Shown: positions 19,464-26,933 of the stretch, piece after piece
Layout: the number at the start of each line of letters is the position of its first letter
Position numbering within the stretch: the first letter of the stretch is position 1
From: Nocardia araoensis NBRC 100135
GTDB lineage: Bacteria > Actinomycetota > Actinomycetes > Mycobacteriales > Mycobacteriaceae
Direction of reading: 5' to 3'
Assembly (NCBI RefSeq): GCF_000308435.1
Contig: NZ_BAFR01000219.1
Span: 1-59,268 of the forward strand
Length of the DNA: 59,268 bases
The notes under the pieces: generated by a model
Seen by the model: only the letters and a program-made list of their open reading frames with translations
What the model was told of the DNA's origin: nothing
Databases searched by the model: none
Program-made: the position numbers and the translations under genes

Positions 19464-19475
19464 CAAGCATGCTTG
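19464..19475. promoter_or_regulatory. 12-bp perfect palindrome, candidate TetR-type operator
   Basis: CAAGCATGCTTG followed by CC and seven T's, between the DUF445 stop (19438) and the starts of the next gene (GTG 19510 or ATG 19552). With no loop it is better read as an operator than a terminator, although the T-run is suggestive. Confidence 0.45.
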
Positions 19476-19551
19476 CCTTTTTTTAGACCCGCTGCGATGC
19501 TGGACGACGGTGGCGCACGAGGCGGTGGGCCCGGGACCGGCAGGGGAACAG

Positions 19552-20343
19552 ATGGCTGACCTAGAGGCGCTGCTCGGCGACTTCGCCGACGAATGCGCGG
19601 ACCTGGAACGACTCGTCGCCCCACTGGCGCCCGAGGAATGGGCGCGCACCACACCCGCGCCCGGCTGGACCATCGCGCATCAGATCGGGCATCTGGCCTG
19701 GACCGACGAGATCGCGACGATCGCCACCGCGGACGCGACGCGCTTCCAGCAGTTGCTGACCGAGGCCGGACCGCGCGCCCTCACGTTCGTCGACGAGGCC
19801 GCCGAGAAGGCCGCGACCGAACCGCCCGCCGAGTTGCTCGACCGCTGGCGGCGTGGGCGCGCGTCGCTCACGGCCGCGCTGCGCGCCGTGCCCGCGGGCG
19901 TCAAACTGCCGTGGTTCGGGCCGCCGATGAGCCCGGCGTCGATGATCACCGCGCGCATCATGGAGACCTGGGCGCACGGGCAGGATGTGGCCGATGCTCT
20001 CGGCGTGCACCGCTCGCCTACGGCTCGGCTGCGCACCGTGGCCCACATCGGCGTGCGCACCAGGAACTTCGCCTACACCGTGCACGGGAAGACCCCGCCC
20101 GCAGCGGAATTCCGGGTCGAGCTCACCGCGCCGGATCGCACCGTCTGGTCATGGGGCCCCGAGGACGCCGAACAGCGGGTGACCGGACCGGCGCTCGACT
20201 TCTGCCTGCTGGTGACCCAGCGCCGCCATCCGGACGATCTGGCGCTCGTGGCACACGGCGAGGACGCCGCGGAATGGCTCACTATCGCACAGGCTTTCGC
20301 GGGTCCGACGGGCGAAGGAAGGACAGCGGGCCAGTTCGTGTGA
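19552..20343 (+). CDS. TIGR03084 family protein (DinB-like/maleylpyruvate isomerase-type metal-binding fold)
   Basis: 263 residues from ATG 19552 (a GTG at 19510 adds 14). A four-helix DinB/MDMPI fold with putative metal ligands in GWTIAHQIGHLAWTDE (His pair) and METWAHGQDVADALG (Glu/His). The C-terminal domain begins near RTRNFAYTVHGKTPP and follows the TIGR03084 pattern through DFCLLVTQRRHPDDLAL. Relatives are mycothiol-dependent or metal-dependent enzymes; the substrate is unknown. Its 3' end is followed within 4 bp by an unusual 106-bp inverted-repeat element. Confidence 0.85.
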   Translation: MADLEALLGDFADECADLERLVAPLAPEEWARTTPAPGWTIAHQIGHLAWTDEIATIATADATRFQQLLTEAGPRALTFVDEAAEKAATEPPAELLDRWRRGRASLTAALRAVPAGVKLPWFGPPMSPASMITARIMETWAHGQDVADALGVHRSPTARLRTVAHIGVRTRNFAYTVHGKTPPAAEFRVELTAPDRTVWSWGPEDAEQRVTGPALDFCLLVTQRRHPDDLALVAHGEDAAEWLTIAQAFAGPTGEGRTAGQFV

Positions 20344-20346
20344 CCC

Positions 20347-20452
20347 GGAGCGGGCGAGCGCCACACTTGGGTGCGCCGTGTTCATGTCGACGGCCGGACG
20401 CCGTTGGCCGGGTGTCTCGAGATGGCAGTCGAGAATGGCGCTCGCCCGCTCC
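20347..20452. repeat. Structured element bounded by 17-bp perfect inverted repeats
   Basis: GGAGCGGGCGAGCGCCA (20347-20363) is exactly complementary to TGGCGCTCGCCCGCTCC (20436-20452), enclosing 72 bp. Inside are CGGCC/GGCCG (20391-20395 with 20406-20410) and TCTCGA/TCGAGA (20415-20420 with 20429-20434). As RNA this is a long stem topped by two hairpins; as DNA it resembles a tiny inverted-repeat element. The rest of the 20344-20658 gap shows no other feature. Confidence 0.6.
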
Positions 20453-20658
20453 CGAATATTTACCCGCCCGTGCGTGCACGGAAACATCGACGCCATGAAC
20501 GCCGGGGACATCGGCTCGTCCGGGCGGCGCGCTCGCTGTGATCCTGATCTCTTCGATGCGGTATACCCTGCGGCGGCACAGGTAATCTGGGCGGGCGTAC
20601 AGCTTTCCATGGTGCTGATCGCCTGTGGGGAGCAGCGTCGCAGGGAAAGGAACGCATC

Positions 20659-21299
20659 GTGACAGCGCACCGACCTGTCCAGGTCGCACGGCATGCCGCC
20701 GTCGTGCTCGCCGGTGCGGCCAGTCTCAGCCTGACCGTCGCGGCCGGCGCCTATATCGTCCACCAGATCGCCGATGCGCAGCGCCCCGATACCTCGATCG
20801 CCGCGCCGATCCCCCGGCCGCCCCGCACCGGACCGACCACGGACGCGGCACGGCCTTCTATCCCGTGCTGACCGGCAATAGTTTCGTCCTGCCGACATCG
20901 ATTTCCGCGCCGCGCGTATACGAACCGGAAACCATAGAGCCGCAGGTCGATTCACCTACCACACCGCCTGCGCACGCACCGCTCGGAGGCAGAGTCCGGC
21001 TCGGCGACGCCTACGTCGGCGCGCAAGTCACCGAGGTCGAAACCGACACGGTTTCGGTCACCGTGGACACGAACGCCTTGACCATGCTCACCGGTCTGCT
21101 CCGCTCCGAGCAACCGGCCGCGAGCACCGTGACCACGATGCGCACCGACCTCGATACCCAACGCGGCGAAGTGCGCGTGGCGTTCTCCGACCCGAGCCTG
21201 GGCGAGCACGACTTGCACCTGGATCGTCACCCCGCCCCCGGAACCGCCGGACGCGCGCCCACACCCCCGCGGAACGCGGTGGATTCCGCCGTGGTGTGA
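20659..21299 (+). CDS. Exported or membrane-anchored protein with an apparent -1 frameshift
   Basis: From GTG 20659 (AAAGGA upstream) the frame encodes a signal anchor, VARHAAVVLAGAASLSLTVAAGAYIVHQIADA, then a Pro-rich linker, and stops at 20871 after 70 residues. In the -1 frame the sequence continues as convincing protein, GTAFYPVLTGNSFVLPTSIS, then PLGGRVRLGDAYVGAQVTEV and SVTVDTNALTMLTGLLRSEQ, to a stop at 21297-21299. Upstream of about 20820 that second frame looks like non-coding Arg/Pro shadow. The switch lies between about 20811 and 20850, beside CCCCC and CCCC runs. A one-base deletion, a sequencing error or programmed slippage would join both parts into about 213 residues. The family is unknown. 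Confidence 0.6.
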
Positions 21300-21321
21300 C
21301 CCACCGCTTACCCTGCTCGGC

Positions 21322-22506
21322 ATGAGCGCCTACGACTTCTGCGTCATCGGCGGCGGCATCGTCGGCGTCGCGACCGCGCATCGGATCCTGGCGCGCCATC
21401 CCGGTGCGAGCCTGGTGCTGTTGGAGAAGGCCGAGCGCCTGGCCGTCCATCAAACCGGGCACAACAGCGGCGTCATCCACTCCGGCATCTACTATCCGCC
21501 GGACAGCCTCAAGGCCACGCTGTGTCGCCGGGGTGCGCGCTGGACCAAGGATTTCGCTGCGGCACAGGGCATTCCGTACCGGGTCTGCGGCAAACTGCTG
21601 GTCGCCACCGACGACGCCGAGTACGGACGCATGCTCGCGCTGCACGAACGTTCCGTCGTCAACGGCGTGGCCGTCGAGCTGATCGACGCCGCGGAACTCA
21701 CGCGGCGGGAACCACACGTGACCGGCGCCGGCGCCCTGTTCGTCCCGGACACCGGCATCATCGACTTCACCCGGGTGACGGAAGCGCTGGCCGAGGAAGT
21801 CCGCCGCGCGGGTGGTGAGTTCGTGCTGGGTGTCGAGATCACCACACTCACCGAAACCTCGGACGCGGTGACCGCCGCGGGACCGGCCGGTTCCTGGACA
21901 GCTCGCCGCCTGGTGGTCTGTGCGGGACTGCAAGCCGACCGGATGGCACGAGCCGCCGGTCTGCGCACCGATTTTCGCATCGTTCCCTTCCGCGGTGAGT
22001 ACTACCAACTGCCGCGGGAGCGCAACGGGCTGGTCAGCACCTTGATCTATCCGATCCCCGATCCCGAATTGCCCTTCCTGGGCGTGCATTTGAGCCCGAC
22101 GATCGACGGAGCGCTCACCGTGGGCCCGAACGCGGTGCTCGGCCTCGCCAGGGAGGGCTACCGCAAAGGCGACATCGATCTGCGCGACGCGCGAGAAGTG
22201 CTCGGATTCAGCGGTTTCCACCGCGTCGCCAAGGCCAACGTGCGAACCGGACTGCGGGAACTGCGCAATTCGCTGTTCAAGCGGGGATACCTGGCGCAGT
22301 GCCGCCGCTATTGTCCGGAGCTGACGCTCGCCGATCTGCTTCCCCGGGAGGCGGGAATTCGCGCGCAAGCGGTGTTGCGCGACGGAACCTTGGTGCACGA
22401 CTTCATGCTCGAGCGCACCGAGCGCTCGATTCATCTGCTCAACGCACCCTCACCTGCGGCGACCTCGGCCATGCCGATCGCGGAGCACATCGTCGACCAG
22501 CTCTGA
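21322..22506 (+). CDS. lhgO: L-2-hydroxyglutarate oxidase/dehydrogenase
   Basis: 394 residues, typical of LhgO. N-terminal FAD site VIGGGIVGVATAHRI, then the family motif HQTGHNSGVIHSGIYYPP, KATLCRRGARW, GALFVPDTGIIDF, and FRGEYYQL. It oxidises L-2-hydroxyglutarate, a side product of central metabolism, to 2-oxoglutarate with membrane electron transfer. The gene starts 22 bp after the frameshifted gene on the same strand. Confidence 0.93.
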   Translation: MSAYDFCVIGGGIVGVATAHRILARHPGASLVLLEKAERLAVHQTGHNSGVIHSGIYYPPDSLKATLCRRGARWTKDFAAAQGIPYRVCGKLLVATDDAEYGRMLALHERSVVNGVAVELIDAAELTRREPHVTGAGALFVPDTGIIDFTRVTEALAEEVRRAGGEFVLGVEITTLTETSDAVTAAGPAGSWTARRLVVCAGLQADRMARAAGLRTDFRIVPFRGEYYQLPRERNGLVSTLIYPIPDPELPFLGVHLSPTIDGALTVGPNAVLGLAREGYRKGDIDLRDAREVLGFSGFHRVAKANVRTGLRELRNSLFKRGYLAQCRRYCPELTLADLLPREAGIRAQAVLRDGTLVHDFMLERTERSIHLLNAPSPAATSAMPIAEHIVDQL

Positions 22507-22545
22507 GCACGCGGCGCAGCGATCTTCTCCCAAGCAACTACTCGG

Positions 22546-22559
22546 TCGCAATCTTGCGA
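22546..22559. promoter_or_regulatory. Inverted repeat upstream of the SRPBCC gene
   Basis: TCGCAA-TC-TTGCGA, a perfect 14-bp inverted repeat in the 138-bp gap between lhgO and the SRPBCC gene, 86 bp before its ATG. Candidate operator only. Confidence 0.35.
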
Positions 22560-22644
22560 TTCGGCGCACCAAATCGCGCAGAGCCCTCGAATAAAGAGGA
22601 GTGCTGTAGTACTTTTAACGCCAGTCGTGGGACAGGGAGGGCCT

Positions 22645-23115
22645 ATGGGCCACATCAAGTACGCGAGTGACGTCGGAGCGCCCGTCGAGGTCGCCTTCAA
22701 CTACACGGACAACCATCTATTCGTACCGGATTGGATGTTCGGGATCGCGGACTTCGTACCGACCGGCGACCGGGATCGCGGACTCGGCGCGGTCTTCGCC
22801 ACCACGACCCGTCTCGTGCTCTGGCAACCGACCACCACCTGCGAGATCACCGAATACCGCCCCAACGCGGTGATCGGTTATACGCTGCGCGGGCGTTTCT
22901 CCGGCACGCTGCGGCTACGCTTCGACCCGCTCGGCTACGGGCGCTCGGTACTGACCTCCGAGGCGGAGTACAGTCCACTTGGCGGTGTGATCGGGCGCCT
23001 GAGCGGGGGCTTGGTGGACGCCGCGGTCAAATCGGCGCTTCGGCGTACCGAGGCCCGGTTGCGGAGGGAGATAGAGGAATTCCACGGTACCGATCTTGTC
23101 GGTCGGATTGCGTAG
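22645..23115 (+). CDS. SRPBCC (START/polyketide-cyclase fold) family protein
   Basis: 156 residues from ATG 22645 (AGGGAGG 5 nt upstream; an in-frame GTG at 22627 is less likely). Helix-grip fold pattern: YASDVGAPVEVAFNYTDNH at the start, central beta strands TTCEITEYRPNAVIGYTLRG and TLRLRFDPLG, and a long C-terminal helix LVDAAVKSALRRTEARLRREI. It binds a small hydrophobic ligand or lipid; nothing identifies it. RNase H starts 10 bp downstream. Confidence 0.85.
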   Translation: MGHIKYASDVGAPVEVAFNYTDNHLFVPDWMFGIADFVPTGDRDRGLGAVFATTTRLVLWQPTTTCEITEYRPNAVIGYTLRGRFSGTLRLRFDPLGYGRSVLTSEAEYSPLGGVIGRLSGGLVDAAVKSALRRTEARLRREIEEFHGTDLVGRIA

Positions 23116-23125
23116 GGTGCCAGCC

Positions 23126-23698
23126 ATGATCATCGTGAGCACCGACGGATCCTGCCTCCGCAATCCCGGTGGCGCCATCGGCTGGGCTTGGGTCAATCAT
23201 CAGGGCTCCTCCGCGAGCGGGGGAGCCGCGTCCGGGACCAACCAGGTCGCGGAGTTGCGCGCGGTGCTGGAGGCGATCGTCGCCCACCCCGGCTCCGAAC
23301 CCCTTCTCATCGAGAGCGATTCGCTCTACGCCATCAAATGCGCCTCGGAGTGGGTGTCGGGGTGGCGGCTCAACGGCTGGCGCACGTCGACCGGTGGCGC
23401 GGTGAAGAACGTCGAACTCGTCCGGCAGATCGATCGGGCCATCGCGACCAGGCCGGGACCGGTCCGGTTCCGCTGGGTCCGTGGGCATGTCGGCAACTAC
23501 TTCAACGAGCAGGCCGACGCACTGGCCGGAGAAGCGGCTCGGCAGGCCGCGGTCACCGCGGCCGTAGCCGAGGCGAACACCGTGGAAATGCTCGCGGTGA
23601 CTGTGGAGGAAACGCCGACGGCGCCGGAAGCGCCGAAGGACAAGGCCGCGGGGAAGGCGGCCGCGCCGTCGGCGCCACAGGCTCTGACGCTGTTCTGA
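23126..23698 (+). CDS. rnhA: Ribonuclease HI with a low-complexity tail
   Basis: 190 residues from ATG 23126. The RNase H type 1 active site is complete: Asp in IVSTDGSCLRNPGG, Glu in NQVAELRAVLEAI, Asp in LIESDSLYAIKCASEW, and the last Asp in GHVGNYFNEQADALA. It cleaves RNA in RNA:DNA hybrids. After the catalytic domain (about 140 residues) comes a 50-residue Ala/Glu/Lys/Pro tail of unknown role. The first 10 bp follow the SRPBCC stop, suggesting co-transcription. Confidence 0.9.
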   Translation: MIIVSTDGSCLRNPGGAIGWAWVNHQGSSASGGAASGTNQVAELRAVLEAIVAHPGSEPLLIESDSLYAIKCASEWVSGWRLNGWRTSTGGAVKNVELVRQIDRAIATRPGPVRFRWVRGHVGNYFNEQADALAGEAARQAAVTAAVAEANTVEMLAVTVEETPTAPEAPKDKAAGKAAAPSAPQALTLF

Positions 23699-23733
23699 CG
23701 CGCCCGCCGAAGCGGCGCAGGCTGCCCGAATGA

Positions 23734-23768
23734 CCTCCGGCGGTGGTGGCTCGGCCCACCGCCGGAGG
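23734..23768. terminator. Hairpin terminator between rnhA and the mce operon
   Basis: Perfect 13-bp stem CCTCCGGCGGTGG / CCACCGCCGGAGG with a 9-nt loop, between two convergent genes ending at 23698 and 23776. It can stop both transcripts. Confidence 0.85.
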
Positions 23769-23775
23769 CGCTCGG

Positions 23776-24525
23776 CTAGTTACCCGGCTGCGGTGCGGGC
23801 TGACCAGACGGTGCGGGCTGCCCCGGCGCCGGAGCGCCGCCCGGTGCGGGAGCGCCGGGAAGGCCGGTGCCCGCGCCCTTCAACATCGGCGAATCGAGCT
23901 TCTCGACCAGCCACTTGTCGCCGGACTTCTGCAACTGGGCGATCACCACGACGAACTGCCGCTCGGGGTTGGCCTGGGTGAAGTTGGTCCGATACTGCGT
24001 GAGGGTCACCAGCACCTTGGCCGAGGTCTTGTCGCCGGACTGGTAGCCGCACTGCACGTCATCGACCCAGGACTTGACCTGCGCCTGCACCATGGCGTCT
24101 TTCAGCGCCTTGGTCGCGTCGTCGAACTCCTTGAGGAACTCGCCCGACGAGCCCGCCTTCACCGTGGCGAAATAGTCGTCGAGGTTCTTCGAGTAGTCGT
24201 AGACCGAGACGTCCTTGCCGAACTTGCACGCGGCGTTGGTCGAATCGCGGATCGCGTCGAGCTTGTCGCCGCGATCCTTGCCCTGCAAGAAGAACACGAC
24301 CACCGCGGTGATCGCCGCGACCGCGAGCACGCCGGCCACGAAGGCGGCCACCAGCGGAAGGGAGGTGGATTTCCCGGCCTTGTCTGCCTTCTCCGCCTTG
24401 GACAGGTCGGGCTTCGCCGCGCCAGCGGCTTCCTGCGACTTCTCGGTCACCGCTGCGGTGTCCTTGTCGGAGGCGGCGGCCGTGGTCTCGGCGTCCTTGC
24501 CGGTCTCGGCGTCGTCGGTAGACAT
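23776..24525 (-). CDS. Mce-associated membrane protein (Mam)
   Basis: About 249 residues from ATG 24525 (an in-frame start at 24540 adds 5). A charged N-terminal cytosolic part of about 60 residues, one membrane helix LPLVAAFVAGVLAVAAITAVVVFFL, then an extracytoplasmic domain of the Mce-associated type (SVYDYSKNLDDYFATVKAGSS, NPERQFVVVIAQLQKSGDKWL). A Pro/Gly/Ala-rich tail (PAPGGAPAPGQPAPSGQ) ends the protein. Such proteins stabilise Mce lipid importers. It is last in the mce cluster, separated from mceF by a 132-bp gap containing a hairpin and a palindrome. Confidence 0.85.
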   Translation of the reverse strand: MSTDDAETGKDAETTAAASDKDTAAVTEKSQEAAGAAKPDLSKAEKADKAGKSTSLPLVAAFVAGVLAVAAITAVVVFFLQGKDRGDKLDAIRDSTNAACKFGKDVSVYDYSKNLDDYFATVKAGSSGEFLKEFDDATKALKDAMVQAQVKSWVDDVQCGYQSGDKTSAKVLVTLTQYRTNFTQANPERQFVVVIAQLQKSGDKWLVEKLDSPMLKGAGTGLPGAPAPGGAPAPGQPAPSGQPAPQPGN

Positions 24526-24554
24526 CGATAAAACCTGCACTTTCCCGGCGCGCG

Positions 24555-24568
24555 TCGGTGCGCACCGA
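24555..24568. promoter_or_regulatory. 14-bp perfect palindrome upstream of the mam gene
   Basis: TCGGTGCGCACCGA, 30 bp before ATG 24525 on the minus strand. Candidate operator of an internal promoter or a leader hairpin. Confidence 0.4.
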
Positions 24569-24624
24569 TTGGCTTCAGCGGCCCGCGGCAGCGAACCTTA
24601 CGGGTTCCACCGGCGAGTATGCCC

Positions 24625-24647
24625 GCCCGGCGGGATGACCGCCGGGC
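24625..24647 (-). terminator. Intercistronic hairpin between mceF and mam
   Basis: GCCCGGCGG / CCGCCGGGC, perfect 9-bp stem with a 5-nt loop, 10 bp after the mceF stop. It probably ends or attenuates the mce transcript before mam. Confidence 0.55.
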
Positions 24648-24657
24648 CGGGTACGAC

Positions 24658-25833
24658 TCACCGCACCGGAGGCAGCGTCCGCTCGTTCGGATCCACACCC
24701 GGCGGCATGTGCGCGCCGTTGTTCGGCACATCGGGCCGGGGCGCGTTGGCGGCGCCGCGGATCTGCTGACCCGGCGGGTTCTCACAGTAGTTCCACTTCG
24801 GGATCGTGCCGTCCTGCACGACCTCGTTGCGGATCTTCGGAGTGTTGTAGGTGCAGAACGGCCGCGGCCAGATGTCGATCATCGCGTGGAACTCGCCGTC
24901 GTGCGCCGGGATGCCGAGCGCTTCGCCACCGAGTGCGAGCGAGGGGAACAGCGCGCGCAGTGCGGGCAGCCGCAGCTGCGCCGCCTTCGTGATCGCCTGG
25001 AAGTTGGTCGCCAGACTGGTGATCGGATCGGCCGTCTTGTCCACCACCGCGCCCAGGCTGGTGAGCTGGCCCGGCGCCTGCTCGAGCACCCGCTGCAGTT
25101 CCGCGTTGGCGTTGTTGAACTGCTCGAACAGCACTCCGGAGTTGTGCGTCAGCGTGGCCAGATCGGGCTGCGCCATGGAGGTGGTGTTGGCGATGGTGCG
25201 CAGGTTGGTGATCAGATTCGTGGTCTGCGGCAGCAGCGAATCCAGGCCTGCCATCGCCAAGCTGATGCCGTTGACCAGGCCGCGCAGCTGATCCGGACCC
25301 CCGCTGAGCGCGATGTCCAGCTCGTTCAGGATGACCTGGAAGTGATCCGGGTTGATCTGCGCGATCAGGGCGCTGGCGTTGTCCAGCACCGACCACACCG
25401 GCGTCGGCGTGTGGATCTTGTCGGGGTCGAACTTGATCACCGCGCCGTTGGGCAGGTACGGCCCCTGCTCGGCGTTCGGCCGGAAGTCGATGTACTGCTC
25501 GCCCGCGCCGGACAGCGCCTGCACCGCGATCTGGGTGTCCACCGGGATCTTGTACTTCGACTCGATCTGCGCGGTGGCGGCGATGGCCTGGCCGCGATCG
25601 GTCAGCTCGATCGAGGTCACCTTGCCGATTCGCCAGCCCCGCAACGTCACGTCGTTGCCGGGCTGCAGACCGCCGGAACGGTCCAGATTCACCGTGACCG
25701 TGTAGTCCGACCGCAGCGGGTTCACCCGCATGACGTTCACCAGCAGGTACGCGGCGCCGACCAGCAGCACGAGCACCAGACCCAGGTTCGACAGGAAGAT
25801 CTTGCTGCCGAGAACTTTGCGCACGGAGGTCAT
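24658..25833 (-). CDS. mceF: Mce family lipid-transport protein, sixth in operon
   Basis: 391 residues. An N-terminal membrane helix (LGLVLVLLVGAAYLLVNVM), the MlaD/Mce domain (TVTVNLDRSGGLQPGNDVTLRG…GKVTSIELTD), the helical CUL-type domain, and a C-terminal extension ending PPGVDPNERTLPPVR. The start overlaps the mceE stop by 4 bp. Six Mce proteins form a periplasm-spanning tube that carries lipids from the mycolate membrane to the YrbE permease. Letter assigned by position only. Confidence 0.92.
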   Translation of the reverse strand: MTSVRKVLGSKIFLSNLGLVLVLLVGAAYLLVNVMRVNPLRSDYTVTVNLDRSGGLQPGNDVTLRGWRIGKVTSIELTDRGQAIAATAQIESKYKIPVDTQIAVQALSGAGEQYIDFRPNAEQGPYLPNGAVIKFDPDKIHTPTPVWSVLDNASALIAQINPDHFQVILNELDIALSGGPDQLRGLVNGISLAMAGLDSLLPQTTNLITNLRTIANTTSMAQPDLATLTHNSGVLFEQFNNANAELQRVLEQAPGQLTSLGAVVDKTADPITSLATNFQAITKAAQLRLPALRALFPSLALGGEALGIPAHDGEFHAMIDIWPRPFCTYNTPKIRNEVVQDGTIPKWNYCENPPGQQIRGAANAPRPDVPNNGAHMPPGVDPNERTLPPVR

Positions 25834-26933
25834 CGCTGTCCACCCCCCACTCGACTCTGCACGAGTTGCAGCACCTGGATCAGGCTGCCCGCGAAGTCCT
25901 GCAGGTCGTTGAGATCCTGGATCTTGCCGTGCTGCGGATCGGTGAGCGCGCTGATGTCCAGGTTGGTCGCGGTCGCGTACACCGCGAAGCTGCTGCCGCG
26001 GAAGGTCGCGTCCACCTTCGGCCGAATTACGCGCAGCCGATCCAGCAGGACGCCGAAGCCGTCACCGGTCTTCGCGATGGCGTCCATCAGCTGGCGGGTG
26101 TTGTCCAGCAGCCCGTTCAGGTTCTCGGTCGAGGTATTCGCGTAGTCGCCCAGCGCGGCGCTGGTGGTGGACAACTTGGTGAGCAGATCACCGAGGGCCC
26201 GGTTGTTCTCGGCGATGGCGCCGATCATCTGCGGCAGCGTGTCGGCCACCTCGCCGAGCTCCGACCGCCGCCCCTCGATGGTGTCGGCCAAGGTGCTGAA
26301 CTCGCCGAGCACGCTGTCCACCCGCGCGGAGTTGGCGTTCAAACTGCCGACCACGCCGGTCATCTCGGTGATCAGGTGGGCGAGCTGGTCGCCGCGGCCG
26401 CCGACGATGGAGTCCAGCTCCGAGCCGAGCTTGGAGAGGCTGGCGATGCCGCCGCCGTTGAACAGCATGGAGACCGAGATGAGCAACTGCTCGACGGTCG
26501 CGCCCGCGGAGGTGCTGTCGATGGTGAGCGTGTCGCCGTCGTGCAGCATTGCCGCACCGGGCTCGACCTTGGGCTTGGACACCGCCACGAACACGTCACC
26601 CAGCGGGGTGGCCTGACGCAGTTCCGCCGTGCTGCCCTTGGGCAACTCGATGTCCTTGCGAATGGTCAGATCCACGATGGCCTGGAAGTTCTTGGTCTTG
26701 ATGTCGGTGACCACGCCGACGTCCGAACCACCGATCTTCACCTTCGCCTGGTCGGGCAGATTCAGCGCGTTCTCGAAGACCGCGTGGATCGTGTAGGTCT
26801 CCCCGCCCTGGCCCGGTTTCGGCAGCGGCAGCTTCTCCACGGTGAGCCCGCAGCCGGAGGTGACCGCCACACCGGCCACCGCGGCGACGGCGACCAGCGC
26901 CCTGCGTGCCTTGATCGTCATTCGGTACGTCAT
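25830..26933 (-). CDS. mceE: Mce family lipoprotein, fifth in operon
   Basis: 367 residues; ATG 26933 overlaps the mceD stop (ATGA). Signal with lipobox VAVTSGC near residue 28, as expected for the LprK/LprN-type MceE lipoproteins. Mce domain TIHAVFENALNLPDQAKVKIGG…GVVTDIKTKN follows, then a long helical region. It would be lipid-anchored at the outer face of the cytoplasmic membrane. Confidence 0.92.
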   Translation of the reverse strand: MTYRMTIKARRALVAVAAVAGVAVTSGCGLTVEKLPLPKPGQGGETYTIHAVFENALNLPDQAKVKIGGSDVGVVTDIKTKNFQAIVDLTIRKDIELPKGSTAELRQATPLGDVFVAVSKPKVEPGAAMLHDGDTLTIDSTSAGATVEQLLISVSMLFNGGGIASLSKLGSELDSIVGGRGDQLAHLITEMTGVVGSLNANSARVDSVLGEFSTLADTIEGRRSELGEVADTLPQMIGAIAENNRALGDLLTKLSTTSAALGDYANTSTENLNGLLDNTRQLMDAIAKTGDGFGVLLDRLRVIRPKVDATFRGSSFAVYATATNLDISALTDPQHGKIQDLNDLQDFAGSLIQVLQLVQSRVGGGQR

